Shown here one piece after another: positions 9,558 through 18,930 of a stretch of DNA of 64,000 nt; the stretch's first letter is position 1, and each line of letters starts with the position of its first letter. Position numbers and translations under genes: made by a program. The stretch comes from JACMLD01 sp047602295 (GTDB lineage: Bacteria; Bacteroidota; Bacteroidia; Chitinophagales; Chitinophagaceae). Under the pieces are notes generated by a model that saw nothing but the letters and a program-made list of their open reading frames with translations, was not told the DNA's origin and made no database searches. The stretch is taken from assembly GCA_047602295.1 (NCBI GenBank), contig JASGHP010000001.1, positions 4,464,001-4,528,000 of the forward strand, in the 5' to 3' direction.

Positions 9558-12500
9558 ATGAAACCGTTTATTTGTTGTCTTATTATATTGACAGGACTAC
9601 AGGTTACAGCACAAAACGCTTCTTTTAAAATCTACAACAAAACCTTTACTACCTACCCTTTTAGCGATCCCAATCCGATACCTAACCCAGAGGCTGCTAT
9701 TTATCCTTACTATCATTTTGACGGGTATACTATAAAACCAATTCAAAAAGAATGGAAGGTGGTGGAATTAGAAAACGATTTTATTAAAGTAATGATACTG
9801 CCCGAAATAGGCGGTAAAGTATGGGCGGCGATTGAAAAAAAAACTGGCAAGGCATTTATCTATTACAATCATGTAGTAAAGTTCAGAGATGTAGCTATGC
9901 GCGGAGCCTGGACAAGTGGTGGAATTGAATCTAATTTTGGAACGATTGGTCATACCCCTAATTGCTCTACTCCGGTTGACTATACGGTTATTAAAAAATC
10001 GGATGGAAGCGTTAGCTGCATTACCGGCGCACTTGATTTATTGACACGAACGCCCTGGCGCATCGACATTAATTTACCTGCAGATAAAGCTTATTTTACA
10101 ACGCAGTCATTTTGGTTTAATGCATCCGGCATCGAAGAACCATATTATCATTGGATGAATGCCGGTATAAAAGTTTCAGGCAATCTTGAATATATATATC
10201 CTGGTACAAAGTTTATTGGACATGAAGGAGAAAATGGAGAATGGCCAATTAATACAAAAAACAAAAAGGAAATTACCTGGTATAAGAATAATGATTTTGG
10301 TGGTTATAAATCTTACCATGTATTTGGCAAATACACAAATTTTTTTGGCGGTTATTGGCACGATGATAATTATGGTGTAGTTCGTTTTTCAGCTCATGAT
10401 GATAAGCCCGGTAAAAAACTATGGATCTGGGGGCTTTCCAGGCAGGGCATGATTTGGGAAAACCTGATGACGGATAATGATGGCCAATACACAGAAATAC
10501 AAAGCGGGCGGTTGTTTAATCAATCTGCTGAAGGCAGTGCATTAACTCCGTTTAAACACAGGGGATTTGCTCCTTATGCTACTGATAGCTGGACAGAATA
10601 TTGGTACCCGGTAATGAATAGCAAAGGTTATTTATTTGCCAATGAATTTGCAGCACTTAATGTAGTAAGAAAAAAACAGCAAGTTAATATTTACCTCTCA
10701 CCTGTTCAATATGTAAACGACACGCTTACCATTATTCAAAACGGCAATACAGTTTTTAACAAGCCTGTTTCACTTACTCCTTTAAAAGTGTTTGCAGACT
10801 CATTACGCCTAACAGACACCGTTGGAAAAATAACCGTAAGGCTTGGTGAACATATTTACTGGCAGCAGGATGATACAACGGATAATATTAATCGCCCTTC
10901 TGTACTGCCGGCTGACTTTGACCAGAGTAGCGCCTATGCATTGTACCTGCAAGGCAAAAACAGCATTTACTTCAGGCAATACCAAAAAGCAGCAGAAAAG
11001 CTGAAAGCGTGCCTGGCAATAGATAAATATTTTGTGCCAGCCCTAACAGATATGAGCATGTTGATGTATCGGCGCATGCAGTTGAACGATGCACTACAAT
11101 ATGCAAAAACAGCACTCAGCATCAATACCTATGAACCTGCTGCAAACTATTATTACGGGTTAATCAATAAAAAACTGGGCAATAAAACCGATGCTATTGA
11201 TGGTTTTGATATTGCAAGTCAGTCTGAAGAACACCGCAATGCGGCATTTACAGAGCTGGCTAAAATGTATTTCTTGGCAACAGATACTGGCAACCGAAAA
11301 GCTATTCACTATGCTGAAAAGGCATTGGTATACAATCAGCAAAATACAGATGCTTTGCAAATTCTCGCCATTGCATACAGAAAGCAAAATAATGCAGCAG
11401 CAGCCAATAACATTTTAAAAAGAATTGAAGCTATTGATCCGTTAAGCAGTTTTGTAAAGTTTGAAAACTGGTTATTGAATAAAGATGCAGCATCTCAACA
11501 AGCATTTATTAGCCTATTGCAAAACGAAATGCCAGAACAAACCTGCCTTGAATTGGGACTATGGTATTATAACATTGGGCTTGTTGAAGAAGCTAAAAAA
11601 TTATTGCAGTTATCTGCACCATGTGCTGAGGTTGACTACTGGCTGGCATACCTTCATAAAAACTCGCCTGAAGAACAATACTGGTATGAAAAAGCCAAGG
11701 CTGATAAAAAGCAAACAGCATTTCCTTTCAGAACTGAAAGCATTGAAGCGCTACAATTGTTTACAAAAAAGGCGAAAGACTGGCAACCTGTTTATAACCT
11801 GGCATTGATAGAAGCTTCTATTGGCAATATTGAGCATGCAAGGCAGTTGCTGGTAAACTGTGGAGACAAACCGGATGATGCAAACTTTTATGCGTGCAGA
11901 GCTAACCTAACAGAACAAAACTCGCCTGCTAAAGAAAAAGACATTATAAAAGCATTGTCGCTTGATGGAAAACAATGGAGGCTGCACAAACAACTGGCAG
12001 ATTTATATATTGCACAGGAGAAATACACAACAGCATTGCCTGTTGTACAAAATTATTACCGGCAAAATCCTTCCAATTATATAATGGGTATGTTACTGGC
12101 AAAAACCTATTTGCTCAATAAGCAATACAAAGATGCTGCTGCAATACTGGACACGATTGTGATAATACCCTATGAAGGTGCTACAGATGGACGACGCCTG
12201 TATAAAGAAACCCATCTGATGCTGGCCATTGAAGCTATGCAGGAGAAAAATTACAAAAAAGCGGTTACCCAAATAAGTTATGCACGTGAATGGCCGGAAA
12301 GATTGGGTGCAGGAAAACCCTACAAGGAAGACATAGACGAAAGACTTGAAAACTTCTTATTGTACCAGGCATATGCGAAGCAAAATGATAAAAAGAATGC
12401 AGCCATTGCAAAACAGTCCATCATCAATAATACAGCAGCTATTTACAAAAGCAATGCATTACTAACAGACTGGGCGAATGGCAAAACGGATGCGCTGAAT

Positions 12501-12572
12501 AAAGTAAACGAATTAACCATTGCGGATGAGAATACAGGGATTTTAAAAGAGTGGGTAAAAATTAAGAATTAA
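9558..12572 (+). CDS. DUF5107 beta-sandwich protein fused to TPR repeats
   Basis: A 1004-residue protein with a signal peptide (cleaved near VTAQ). Residues about 40-400 match the DUF5107 style: VMILPEIGGKVWAAIEKKTGKAF and TSGGIESNFGTIGHTPN, resembling aldose-epimerase-like carbohydrate folds. From about residue 455 to the end it is helical repeats of TPR type (ALYLQGKNSIYFRQYQKAAEKLKACLAID and similar). DUF5107 proteins have no settled function that I know of; the context here is fucose/galactose/mannose release. It is the only plus-strand gene in the PUL, placed between the SusD end and the GH29-GH36 pair. Plausible role: periplasmic binding or processing of freed sugars. Confidence 0.8.
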   Translation: MKPFICCLIILTGLQVTAQNASFKIYNKTFTTYPFSDPNPIPNPEAAIYPYYHFDGYTIKPIQKEWKVVELENDFIKVMILPEIGGKVWAAIEKKTGKAFIYYNHVVKFRDVAMRGAWTSGGIESNFGTIGHTPNCSTPVDYTVIKKSDGSVSCITGALDLLTRTPWRIDINLPADKAYFTTQSFWFNASGIEEPYYHWMNAGIKVSGNLEYIYPGTKFIGHEGENGEWPINTKNKKEITWYKNNDFGGYKSYHVFGKYTNFFGGYWHDDNYGVVRFSAHDDKPGKKLWIWGLSRQGMIWENLMTDNDGQYTEIQSGRLFNQSAEGSALTPFKHRGFAPYATDSWTEYWYPVMNSKGYLFANEFAALNVVRKKQQVNIYLSPVQYVNDTLTIIQNGNTVFNKPVSLTPLKVFADSLRLTDTVGKITVRLGEHIYWQQDDTTDNINRPSVLPADFDQSSAYALYLQGKNSIYFRQYQKAAEKLKACLAIDKYFVPALTDMSMLMYRRMQLNDALQYAKTALSINTYEPAANYYYGLINKKLGNKTDAIDGFDIASQSEEHRNAAFTELAKMYFLATDTGNRKAIHYAEKALVYNQQNTDALQILAIAYRKQNNAAAANNILKRIEAIDPLSSFVKFENWLLNKDAASQQAFISLLQNEMPEQTCLELGLWYYNIGLVEEAKKLLQLSAPCAEVDYWLAYLHKNSPEEQYWYEKAKADKKQTAFPFRTESIEALQLFTKKAKDWQPVYNLALIEASIGNIEHARQLLVNCGDKPDDANFYACRANLTEQNSPAKEKDIIKALSLDGKQWRLHKQLADLYIAQEKYTTALPVVQNYYRQNPSNYIMGMLLAKTYLLNKQYKDAAAILDTIVIIPYEGATDGRRLYKETHLMLAIEAMQEKNYKKAVTQISYAREWPERLGAGKPYKEDIDERLENFLLYQAYAKQNDKKNAAIAKQSIINNTAAIYKSNALLTDWANGKTDALNKVNELTIADENTGILKEWVKIKN

Positions 12573-12586
12573 GTTTTCCCAACAAT

Positions 12587-12613
12587 AAAAAAGGGGTGGC
12601 TAATAGCCACCCC
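12587..12613. terminator. Bidirectional terminator between DUF5107 and susD genes
   Basis: A 9-bp perfect stem (GGGGTGGCT, loop AAT, AGCCACCCC) at 12593-12613 sits between converging genes. On the minus strand it is followed by six T, a classic Rho-independent terminator for susCD; on the plus strand the tail is only AT-rich. Confidence 0.85.
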
Positions 12614-12643
12614 AATAATTATAACAATTACAATGTGTTTTCA

Positions 12644-14230
12644 TTAGAAATTTGAAACAACACCTGTATCCCACCAAAGACGTGTTGCGATATCATCTTT
12701 TGCGCCTGAGCCCATTTTGGTTACGGCGTCTGCAACTGCTGCAGTGTTACCTGTTCTTTCAGCATTTACAAAAGGCATCCTTTTAATCCACTGATCAGCT
12801 GCAATAACACCCCAATCTGCATTGCTGTCATTTTTAGCTACGTGTGGAATTTTAGGATAACCGGTTCTTCTAAAATCTACCCATGCTTCCAATGTCTGCG
12901 TAAATGCAGCAAGGTATTTCTGTGTAAGAATTTTTTCCAGTTTCAATTCGTTGTTATCTGCAGCATTCCATGCAACAGTAATAGTAGAAGCTGCCGTAGC
13001 AAAGCTATTGCGTGAATCAACCGGATCTGCATAAGCAATGGGTTTGCTGGTAGCATCTGTTATATAAGAATCTACACCAGCTGCACCCCAATCTGCAAAT
13101 GATAACCTGATGCCATTTTCATAATTGGTCTGTGCATCGCCTGCTCCTGTCCAACCTCTTAACGCAGCTTCTGCTTTAAGAAATGCTACTTCAGCAGCAC
13201 AAAAATCTCTTCTTGTTGTAACAGTATTAAAGTCATTAGATACTTTAGAAAAAGGAACGTGATCTGCTTTTGCTTTAATGTAAGCACCATTGCGAATGCC
13301 TTTGTAAAGAACAGTCGGGTGATCAGCAGCCAAAGCTGCGTTAGCTGCATCCAATGGAGCGAAGTATTTGGAAATCCTACCGTCTTTTAAACCAACTAAG
13401 AAAGATTCCATAACTGCTCCCATCCTGGTATCATCCCATTGGTAACAAATTTGTGCCACCGGCATGATGTTTCCATTTAAAGAGTTGGTGAAATTGTCTG
13501 CATTAGCAGTAATTAAACCAGCCGGATCAGCTAATGCTTTTTCACCCTGTGTTTTAGCAGTGGTAGGGTCTACTTTAGATAAACGTATTGCCAATCTCAA
13601 CCTCATAGAATTAACCAGCTTCTGCCATTGAGGAATACTGCCTTTGTATGCAGTAGGATCGAAAGCTGCAAACTCTGCATATGTTTTGTTGGCAGCAAAA
13701 TCTGTTTGAATAGAATCCAGCTGTTTAAATAACAAGGTATACAAGTCAGATTCTTTATCATACAAGATAGAATTTGCTGTGCTACCATAGTTTGAGTAAA
13801 TAACCGGACCGTGAATAGCTGTTAACTTAGAAATGCCAATGATGCGTACAAGCTTAGCCCAATCTGCAAAAAGCGGTTTCTTGCTTTCATTAGCCAGTTT
13901 GATGATTTGCTGAGAAGGAGCCATTATACTTCCATACACTCTATCCCAGTATGTGTTCCAACGGATATAATAAGTGGTATTATTAACATTACCCACAAAA
14001 TCAGTTGGAGTAGCCATAAATCCCATCCAGGAATCATAACATAAATCCTCTTCGATCTGGTGACCGTTCAGGTTGAAGAAAAAACCAGAAAATGGTGCGC
14101 CCAACAAGTTGTTATTCTGTTTAAGCAGATCATTTGAAATCTGGTTGGGATCCTGGTTAGTATCTGCAAAATTCTTTGTACACGATGCTAGTGTAATCAA
14201 ACACAGTAGTGCAACAATTATTTGTTTCAT
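12644..14230 (-). CDS. SusD-like nutrient-binding lipoprotein
   Basis: A 528-residue outer-membrane lipoprotein that caps a SusC channel and binds glycan. The lipobox is LASC with the cysteine near residue 18. The sequence is of the SusD-like_2 group (DTNQDPN after the lipobox, an AEVAFLKAEAALRGW helix, and a C-terminal EKILTQKYLAAF segment). The ATG at 14230 is preferred over a TTG two codons earlier. It starts 19 bases after the SusC stop. No surface glycan-binding protein gene follows it, which is unusual for a complete PUL. Confidence 0.92.
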   Translation of the reverse strand: MKQIIVALLCLITLASCTKNFADTNQDPNQISNDLLKQNNNLLGAPFSGFFFNLNGHQIEEDLCYDSWMGFMATPTDFVGNVNNTTYYIRWNTYWDRVYGSIMAPSQQIIKLANESKKPLFADWAKLVRIIGISKLTAIHGPVIYSNYGSTANSILYDKESDLYTLLFKQLDSIQTDFAANKTYAEFAAFDPTAYKGSIPQWQKLVNSMRLRLAIRLSKVDPTTAKTQGEKALADPAGLITANADNFTNSLNGNIMPVAQICYQWDDTRMGAVMESFLVGLKDGRISKYFAPLDAANAALAADHPTVLYKGIRNGAYIKAKADHVPFSKVSNDFNTVTTRRDFCAAEVAFLKAEAALRGWTGAGDAQTNYENGIRLSFADWGAAGVDSYITDATSKPIAYADPVDSRNSFATAASTITVAWNAADNNELKLEKILTQKYLAAFTQTLEAWVDFRRTGYPKIPHVAKNDSNADWGVIAADQWIKRMPFVNAERTGNTAAVADAVTKMGSGAKDDIATRLWWDTGVVSNF

Positions 14231-14249
14231 GTTCAATTATTTTAATGTT

Positions 14250-17200
14250 TTAAAACGTAAACTTCACGTTAAATCCAAATGATCTTGTAGAAGGCAGTGC
14301 AAACACATCATTTGACTGCATGTTGTTGTTTGTGCTCATTGCCTGTTCAGGATCGAAAGGTGCTTTCTTATAGAAGAAGAACAAATTCCTTCCTACTAAA
14401 GAAACAGAAGCATCTTTGAAAATTGGATTTGCACTCTTAGATCTGAAAGTGTAGCCCAATACCAATTGACCCAACCTTACATTCGTTCTTGAAAATATGT
14501 ATGGTTCCATGATTTTATTTCTGTCACCAACTGCTGAATAATAAGTATAAGGATCTATAGACGATACAGCTGCTCCTGTTGAGCTAACAGCATTGATAGC
14601 TACGCTGCCTTTATCTCTTGCTGCCGCTGTTCTTTCGCTTACACCATAAGAATCCAGGAATGCTTCAGTTTTAGAAAACGCAACACCACCAAATTTTGCA
14701 TTGATAAGAAAGCTTGCAAAGAAATTTTTGTAAGTAAAGTTGTTGTTCCAACCCAATAAGAAGTCTGGGTTAACATTACCCACTTTAGTTTGTGTAGCAG
14801 CTTTTGTGGGAACGCCATTTGCGTCCAAAATAATTGCGTTGTTTTTGTCTCTTGCAAAGTGATAAATATATACATCATTGAAAGAGCCACCGGCTTTAAT
14901 GATAGAAGCAAAGCCTTCATCATCGCCACCCACCTGGTAGCTTGGATTAGAAGCTATCAATTCAACAATTTTGTTTTTGTTCTGAGAACCATTGAATGCA
15001 GTTCTCCAGCTAAAATCGCGTGTACGATAAGGATCCGCTGTTACTGTAAATTCAAATCCGTGGTTATCGATTTTTCCGGCGTTAACATAGTATTTTGTAT
15101 ATGCAGAGCCAGAAGGAGCTGCTAAAGAAAGAAACTGGTTTGTACTTGTCTCTTTATAAATAGTGAAATCCAAACCAAGTCTTCCATCAAAGAACCTCAT
15201 CTCTGTACCGTATTCATTGCTTACAATCTTTTCAGGTTTTAAATTGGTAAATGGCACCTGTGTATTGTAGCTGATACTTGCGAGGTTATTTGCTGTACCT
15301 GTACCAGTAATAGTATTATATGGATTTACTACATTAAATGGTACATCGTTGGCTGTTTGAGAAAGAGATGCTCTTACTTTCAAATAAGTGAAGAATTTTG
15401 GCAACTGAACCATTTGGCTGATAACAGCGCTTAAGCCAACAGAAGGATACAGGTAAGACTGGTTTCCTGTAAGTGCTAACGTAGATGCCCAGTCGTTACG
15501 AGCGGCCACATCAAGGAACAACATGTCTTTAAATCCTACAGTAGCATTTGCAAAAGCACCTTGCTTGATGCTTTGGCTGATAGTTTTATTGAAAACTACG
15601 TTATTTGGAATATTAGCAAATGTGAAAAAGTTAGGATAAATCAATGCATTTGTACCATTATTCACTTTCATACCGTCGTTAAACAGATTTTTCTGGTAGC
15701 TAACTCCGGCTAATGCATTCAAGCTAAAATTTCCAAATGTGTTGTTGTAGGTTAGGATACCATCTGTGTACAGCGCCTGGTCGTTGTATTTTGTATAATC
15801 CCATGTACCATTGGTGCTAACGCTTACAGAATTACCCGCAGCTGCATATCTGTAATCCCTCACCACATCATTGTAATCTACGTTACCCCTTGCTTCAAAA
15901 CGGAGGTTTTTTGCAAGTTGGTAACCAACTTTTACATTGGCGATAATTCTTTTAGATGTTGCTACTTTAGGATTGTTGTAAAGTTCCCAGTAAGGGTTAT
16001 TCTGTTTTTCCTCTGTAGAATACCAGTTCATTTTATACAAAGCACGGGAGCTATCAAATACCTGGTAATTGTTCTTGTAGGTATTAAAGTTCCTGTCTCT
16101 TGCAAATAAATACAAACCAGTAAGCGGGTTATTATAGTAACCAGCTCCCGGACGATTTTTAGAATTTTCTGCAGAAACAATCACGTTAGAACTAATAGTC
16201 AGCTTATCATCCAACAATTTTGTACTCTGATTAAAAGAGAAATTGTGCTTGCTGTAGGTATTTGTGGGCATTACACCTGTAGCTGATACATTGGCGTAAG
16301 AAAAATACACGGTTGTTTTATCAGTACCACCGTGAATGGCAACGCCTGTAGTAACAGTTGCGCCGGTGCGGAAGAAGTCTTTGATATAATTATTCTGGTA
16401 ATTGCCTTTAACAACAGTTTGTCCTGTAGGCGTCCAGCTATAATCTCCACCTACAGATCCATAACGATATTGAAAATCGGGAAGGCCTGATACTTTCTCC
16501 AGAATAGTACTGTTGTTAAAATCTACAGATACTTTACCAGCTTTGCCTTTTTTGGTAGTAATAAGGATTACACCATTGGCACCCTGGCTACCATAAAGAA
16601 TAGCAGCGTTGGCTCCTCTTAACACGCTGATGCTTTCAATATCAGCAGGGTTAACTGCAGAAAGACCATCACCACCGTCTCTGCCACCATAAGAACCTGG
16701 CTGATCTGTTTTGTTGTTTACCAGGGGAACACCGTCAATTACATACAGTGCTTCGCTAAGGCCAAGCAAAGATTTGTTGCCTCTTAATACAGCTTTGGTA
16801 GAACCACCTGCACCAGAGCTGCTAACTTTAATATCAATACCAGCGGCTTTACCACTAAGGGCATCCACAAAATTGATATTAGCTGCTTTTCTCAACTCAT
16901 CACCACCTATTTGTTGAGATGCATAGGTTAAGGCCTTCTTTTCTTTTCTTACACCGAGGGCTGTTACTACCACTTCACCAAGATCCGTAGTAGATGCTTC
17001 CAACGAGACTGATACAGAACCTGAACCTGCAGGCGCTGCAATTGTTTTTGCAGTGTAACCTATTGAAGATACTTCCAGTGTAACTTCCCCGGCAGGTGCA
17101 TTTAAAGAAAAGCCACCATCTGAACTAGTAATGGTAGAGATGGACTTACCTTTTACTTTGACGGTGACTGAAGGCAGGGGATTGCCTGTTTTTGAATCCT

Positions 17201-17285
17201 TGATCGTTCCGGATATTACCCGGGTTTGAGCCATTGCCACTGAACTCAGCAGTAGCAGCAATGCCATTAATCTTAATGTTCTCAT
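14250..17285 (-). CDS. SusC-type TonB-dependent outer-membrane transporter
   Basis: A 1011-residue TonB-linked importer for oligosaccharides, energised from the inner membrane. Order: signal peptide (SSVAMAQ), a CarboxypepD_reg-like domain (about 22-105), the plug with LYVIDGVPLVN and the SusC signature SVLRGANAAILYGSQGANG, then a 22-strand barrel ending in aromatic GFNVKFTF. It is followed closely by SusD, making the defining SusCD pair. The ROK regulator gene ends 185 bases upstream. No ECF sigma/anti-sigma pair or hybrid two-component sensor is nearby. Confidence 0.95.
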   Translation of the reverse strand: MRTLRLMALLLLLSSVAMAQTRVISGTIKDSKTGNPLPSVTVKVKGKSISTITSSDGGFSLNAPAGEVTLEVSSIGYTAKTIAAPAGSGSVSVSLEASTTDLGEVVVTALGVRKEKKALTYASQQIGGDELRKAANINFVDALSGKAAGIDIKVSSSGAGGSTKAVLRGNKSLLGLSEALYVIDGVPLVNNKTDQPGSYGGRDGGDGLSAVNPADIESISVLRGANAAILYGSQGANGVILITTKKGKAGKVSVDFNNSTILEKVSGLPDFQYRYGSVGGDYSWTPTGQTVVKGNYQNNYIKDFFRTGATVTTGVAIHGGTDKTTVYFSYANVSATGVMPTNTYSKHNFSFNQSTKLLDDKLTISSNVIVSAENSKNRPGAGYYNNPLTGLYLFARDRNFNTYKNNYQVFDSSRALYKMNWYSTEEKQNNPYWELYNNPKVATSKRIIANVKVGYQLAKNLRFEARGNVDYNDVVRDYRYAAAGNSVSVSTNGTWDYTKYNDQALYTDGILTYNNTFGNFSLNALAGVSYQKNLFNDGMKVNNGTNALIYPNFFTFANIPNNVVFNKTISQSIKQGAFANATVGFKDMLFLDVAARNDWASTLALTGNQSYLYPSVGLSAVISQMVQLPKFFTYLKVRASLSQTANDVPFNVVNPYNTITGTGTANNLASISYNTQVPFTNLKPEKIVSNEYGTEMRFFDGRLGLDFTIYKETSTNQFLSLAAPSGSAYTKYYVNAGKIDNHGFEFTVTADPYRTRDFSWRTAFNGSQNKNKIVELIASNPSYQVGGDDEGFASIIKAGGSFNDVYIYHFARDKNNAIILDANGVPTKAATQTKVGNVNPDFLLGWNNNFTYKNFFASFLINAKFGGVAFSKTEAFLDSYGVSERTAAARDKGSVAINAVSSTGAAVSSIDPYTYYSAVGDRNKIMEPYIFSRTNVRLGQLVLGYTFRSKSANPIFKDASVSLVGRNLFFFYKKAPFDPEQAMSTNNNMQSNDVFALPSTRSFGFNVKFTF

Positions 17286-17470
17286 TGCGCAGTTGGTTTT
17301 TGATGATAAAAAATGATTGCAGTACTATTATTGCATTTTTAGTTAAAGCCGTATTGATTTTGGTCTATACTATCGTTTTATTCGATACTATTTTACCCAT
17401 CGCATTTCACACAAAAATCTTTTTACGTGTCTGCCGTCAATCTCTTAACCCTCTCATCAAAAAATGTTAC

Positions 17471-18679
17471 TTAAATAAGCGCTTTGTTGGCCTTACCCGC
17501 ATGTGAAGAAACAGGCTTAGCCATATTTTCCATCACCAATGCTGCTGCTCCAATTAATTCGGCTCTGCGGCCAATAGAAGAAACTTTCACCCCTGTAAAC
17601 TCTGATAATCTTGGTATGCAATATTTGTTCAATGCCTGCTGAATGGGAGCTAATAATATCTTGCCCACATCCGCTCCTCGTCCGCTTAGTACGATTAATT
17701 CGGGGTTTACAATATGTATTAATATAGCAATTGCTTTACCTATCTTATAACCCATATCGGATAATAACTCTATAGCAAATTGATCACCTTTATTGGCAGC
17801 CACCATTATGGCTTCACTCATTTGCTCGGGGCGTTCATCATATTTTAGGCCCGAAATGCTGCCTTCTTTTATGCCTTTCATGGCTTTTTCGGTAATCACT
17901 CTCAATGTTGCTTCGGTTTCCAAACAACCTCTTTTGCCACAATCGCAAAGGGTGTCGCTTTCAGAAATCGGAATATGACTCAATTCACCTGCATAGCCGG
18001 TATATCCTCTGAAGAGAACTCCATTTACTATCATACCCAGGCCAATGCCCCAGCCTATGTTTATTACCATTACCTCTTCGGTATCTTTTGCCAGTCCAAA
18101 CTTTAACTCTGCCAATGCTACCAAACTGGAGTCATTGTCAAGATAAACGGATAGCCCCAGCTCTCTTTCCAAATATTTATACAAACTTTCTCCATTGGCA
18201 GGAAGTAGATAAGAATAGTTTACACCCAGTTTAGTATTAGTAAATCCGGGCATGCCTATTCCAACTCCTGCAATGCTTTCACGGTTGATGCCAGAACGTT
18301 CAATAACATTATTAATAATGCGAACCAACTCTTCGTGAGCAACAGCATTATTCATTAGTTTCAACTCAACTGTTTCAACTGGAAGTACAGGATTATTTAA
18401 TACATCAGTAAGAAGAATTTTTGTATACAATTGATCCATTGCAACAGAAACAATATAAAGCGCATTAGCTTTTAAAGAATACACCTGCGCTCTTCTACCG
18501 CCACTTGAAGGAGCCAAACCTGCATCTGTTACATATCCAGCTTCTACCAACTCCATTAATACTTTAGTGATGTGCGGAATGCTTTTGCCAAGAAGAGTGC
18601 TTAACTCAACACTAGACAATTTCTTTTCGAAATAAAGTGTGCTTATGATTTGCTGCTTCAATTGGCTCCCCGAAAACAT
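17471..18679 (-). CDS. ROK-family transcriptional regulator
   Basis: A 402-residue regulator with an N-terminal winged helix-turn-helix (about 5-65, LSTLLGKSIPHITKVLMELVEAGYV) and a ROK domain carrying the zinc motif CDCGKRGC and GELSHIPI. The kinase-type N-terminal DxGGT loop is replaced by AMDQLYTKI, so it is a sensor, not a sugar kinase. Such proteins (NagC, Mlc, XylR types) bind palindromic operators and respond to a sugar. It lies between GH92 and SusC, so it probably controls this PUL. ATG at 18679 is chosen over a TTG two codons upstream. Confidence 0.92.
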   Translation of the reverse strand: MFSGSQLKQQIISTLYFEKKLSSVELSTLLGKSIPHITKVLMELVEAGYVTDAGLAPSSGGRRAQVYSLKANALYIVSVAMDQLYTKILLTDVLNNPVLPVETVELKLMNNAVAHEELVRIINNVIERSGINRESIAGVGIGMPGFTNTKLGVNYSYLLPANGESLYKYLERELGLSVYLDNDSSLVALAELKFGLAKDTEEVMVINIGWGIGLGMIVNGVLFRGYTGYAGELSHIPISESDTLCDCGKRGCLETEATLRVITEKAMKGIKEGSISGLKYDERPEQMSEAIMVAANKGDQFAIELLSDMGYKIGKAIAILIHIVNPELIVLSGRGADVGKILLAPIQQALNKYCIPRLSEFTGVKVSSIGRRAELIGAAALVMENMAKPVSSHAGKANKALI

Positions 18680-18733
18680 ATTCAAGTCTGTTTGTTTAAA
18701 AGCTGCCCTTCTTTAGAAAGTTGAACGAACTTA

Positions 18734-18750
18734 ATAAAGTTTAACTTTAT
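18734..18750. promoter_or_regulatory. Candidate ROK operator (17-bp palindrome)
   Basis: ATAAAGTT-T-AACTTTAT is a perfect palindrome with one central base, 55 bases upstream of the ROK gene start. Position and symmetry suit autoregulation by a dimer, but the composition is AT-rich, so chance is possible. Confidence 0.45.
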
Positions 18751-18882
18751 AATAAAATATATTTAATACGGTTTTAACATTAAAACCCGAAGAGCATTAT
18801 TAATCAATCGCTTACAAGATAATTTTAGCAAAAATAAATTTTAAGTAACCGATTGGCTTTAACGAGCGTCTATATTTATCAA

Positions 18883-18902
18883 TCATAATCAATTGATTAT
18901 GA
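18883..18902. promoter_or_regulatory. 20-bp perfect palindrome between GH92 and ROK genes
   Basis: TCATAATCAATTGATTATGA is perfectly symmetric without a loop, which suits a protein-binding site better than an RNA hairpin. It lies 28 bases beyond the GH92 stop and about 200 bases upstream of the ROK gene. Its half-site differs from that of the 18734 palindrome. Confidence 0.45.
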
Positions 18903-18930
18903 ATACAACAAATAATCGTGAATAAGTCCG

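Noticed and set aside
14639..14929. Minus-strand alternate frame in susC
   Set aside because: Out-of-frame shadow of the SusC gene.
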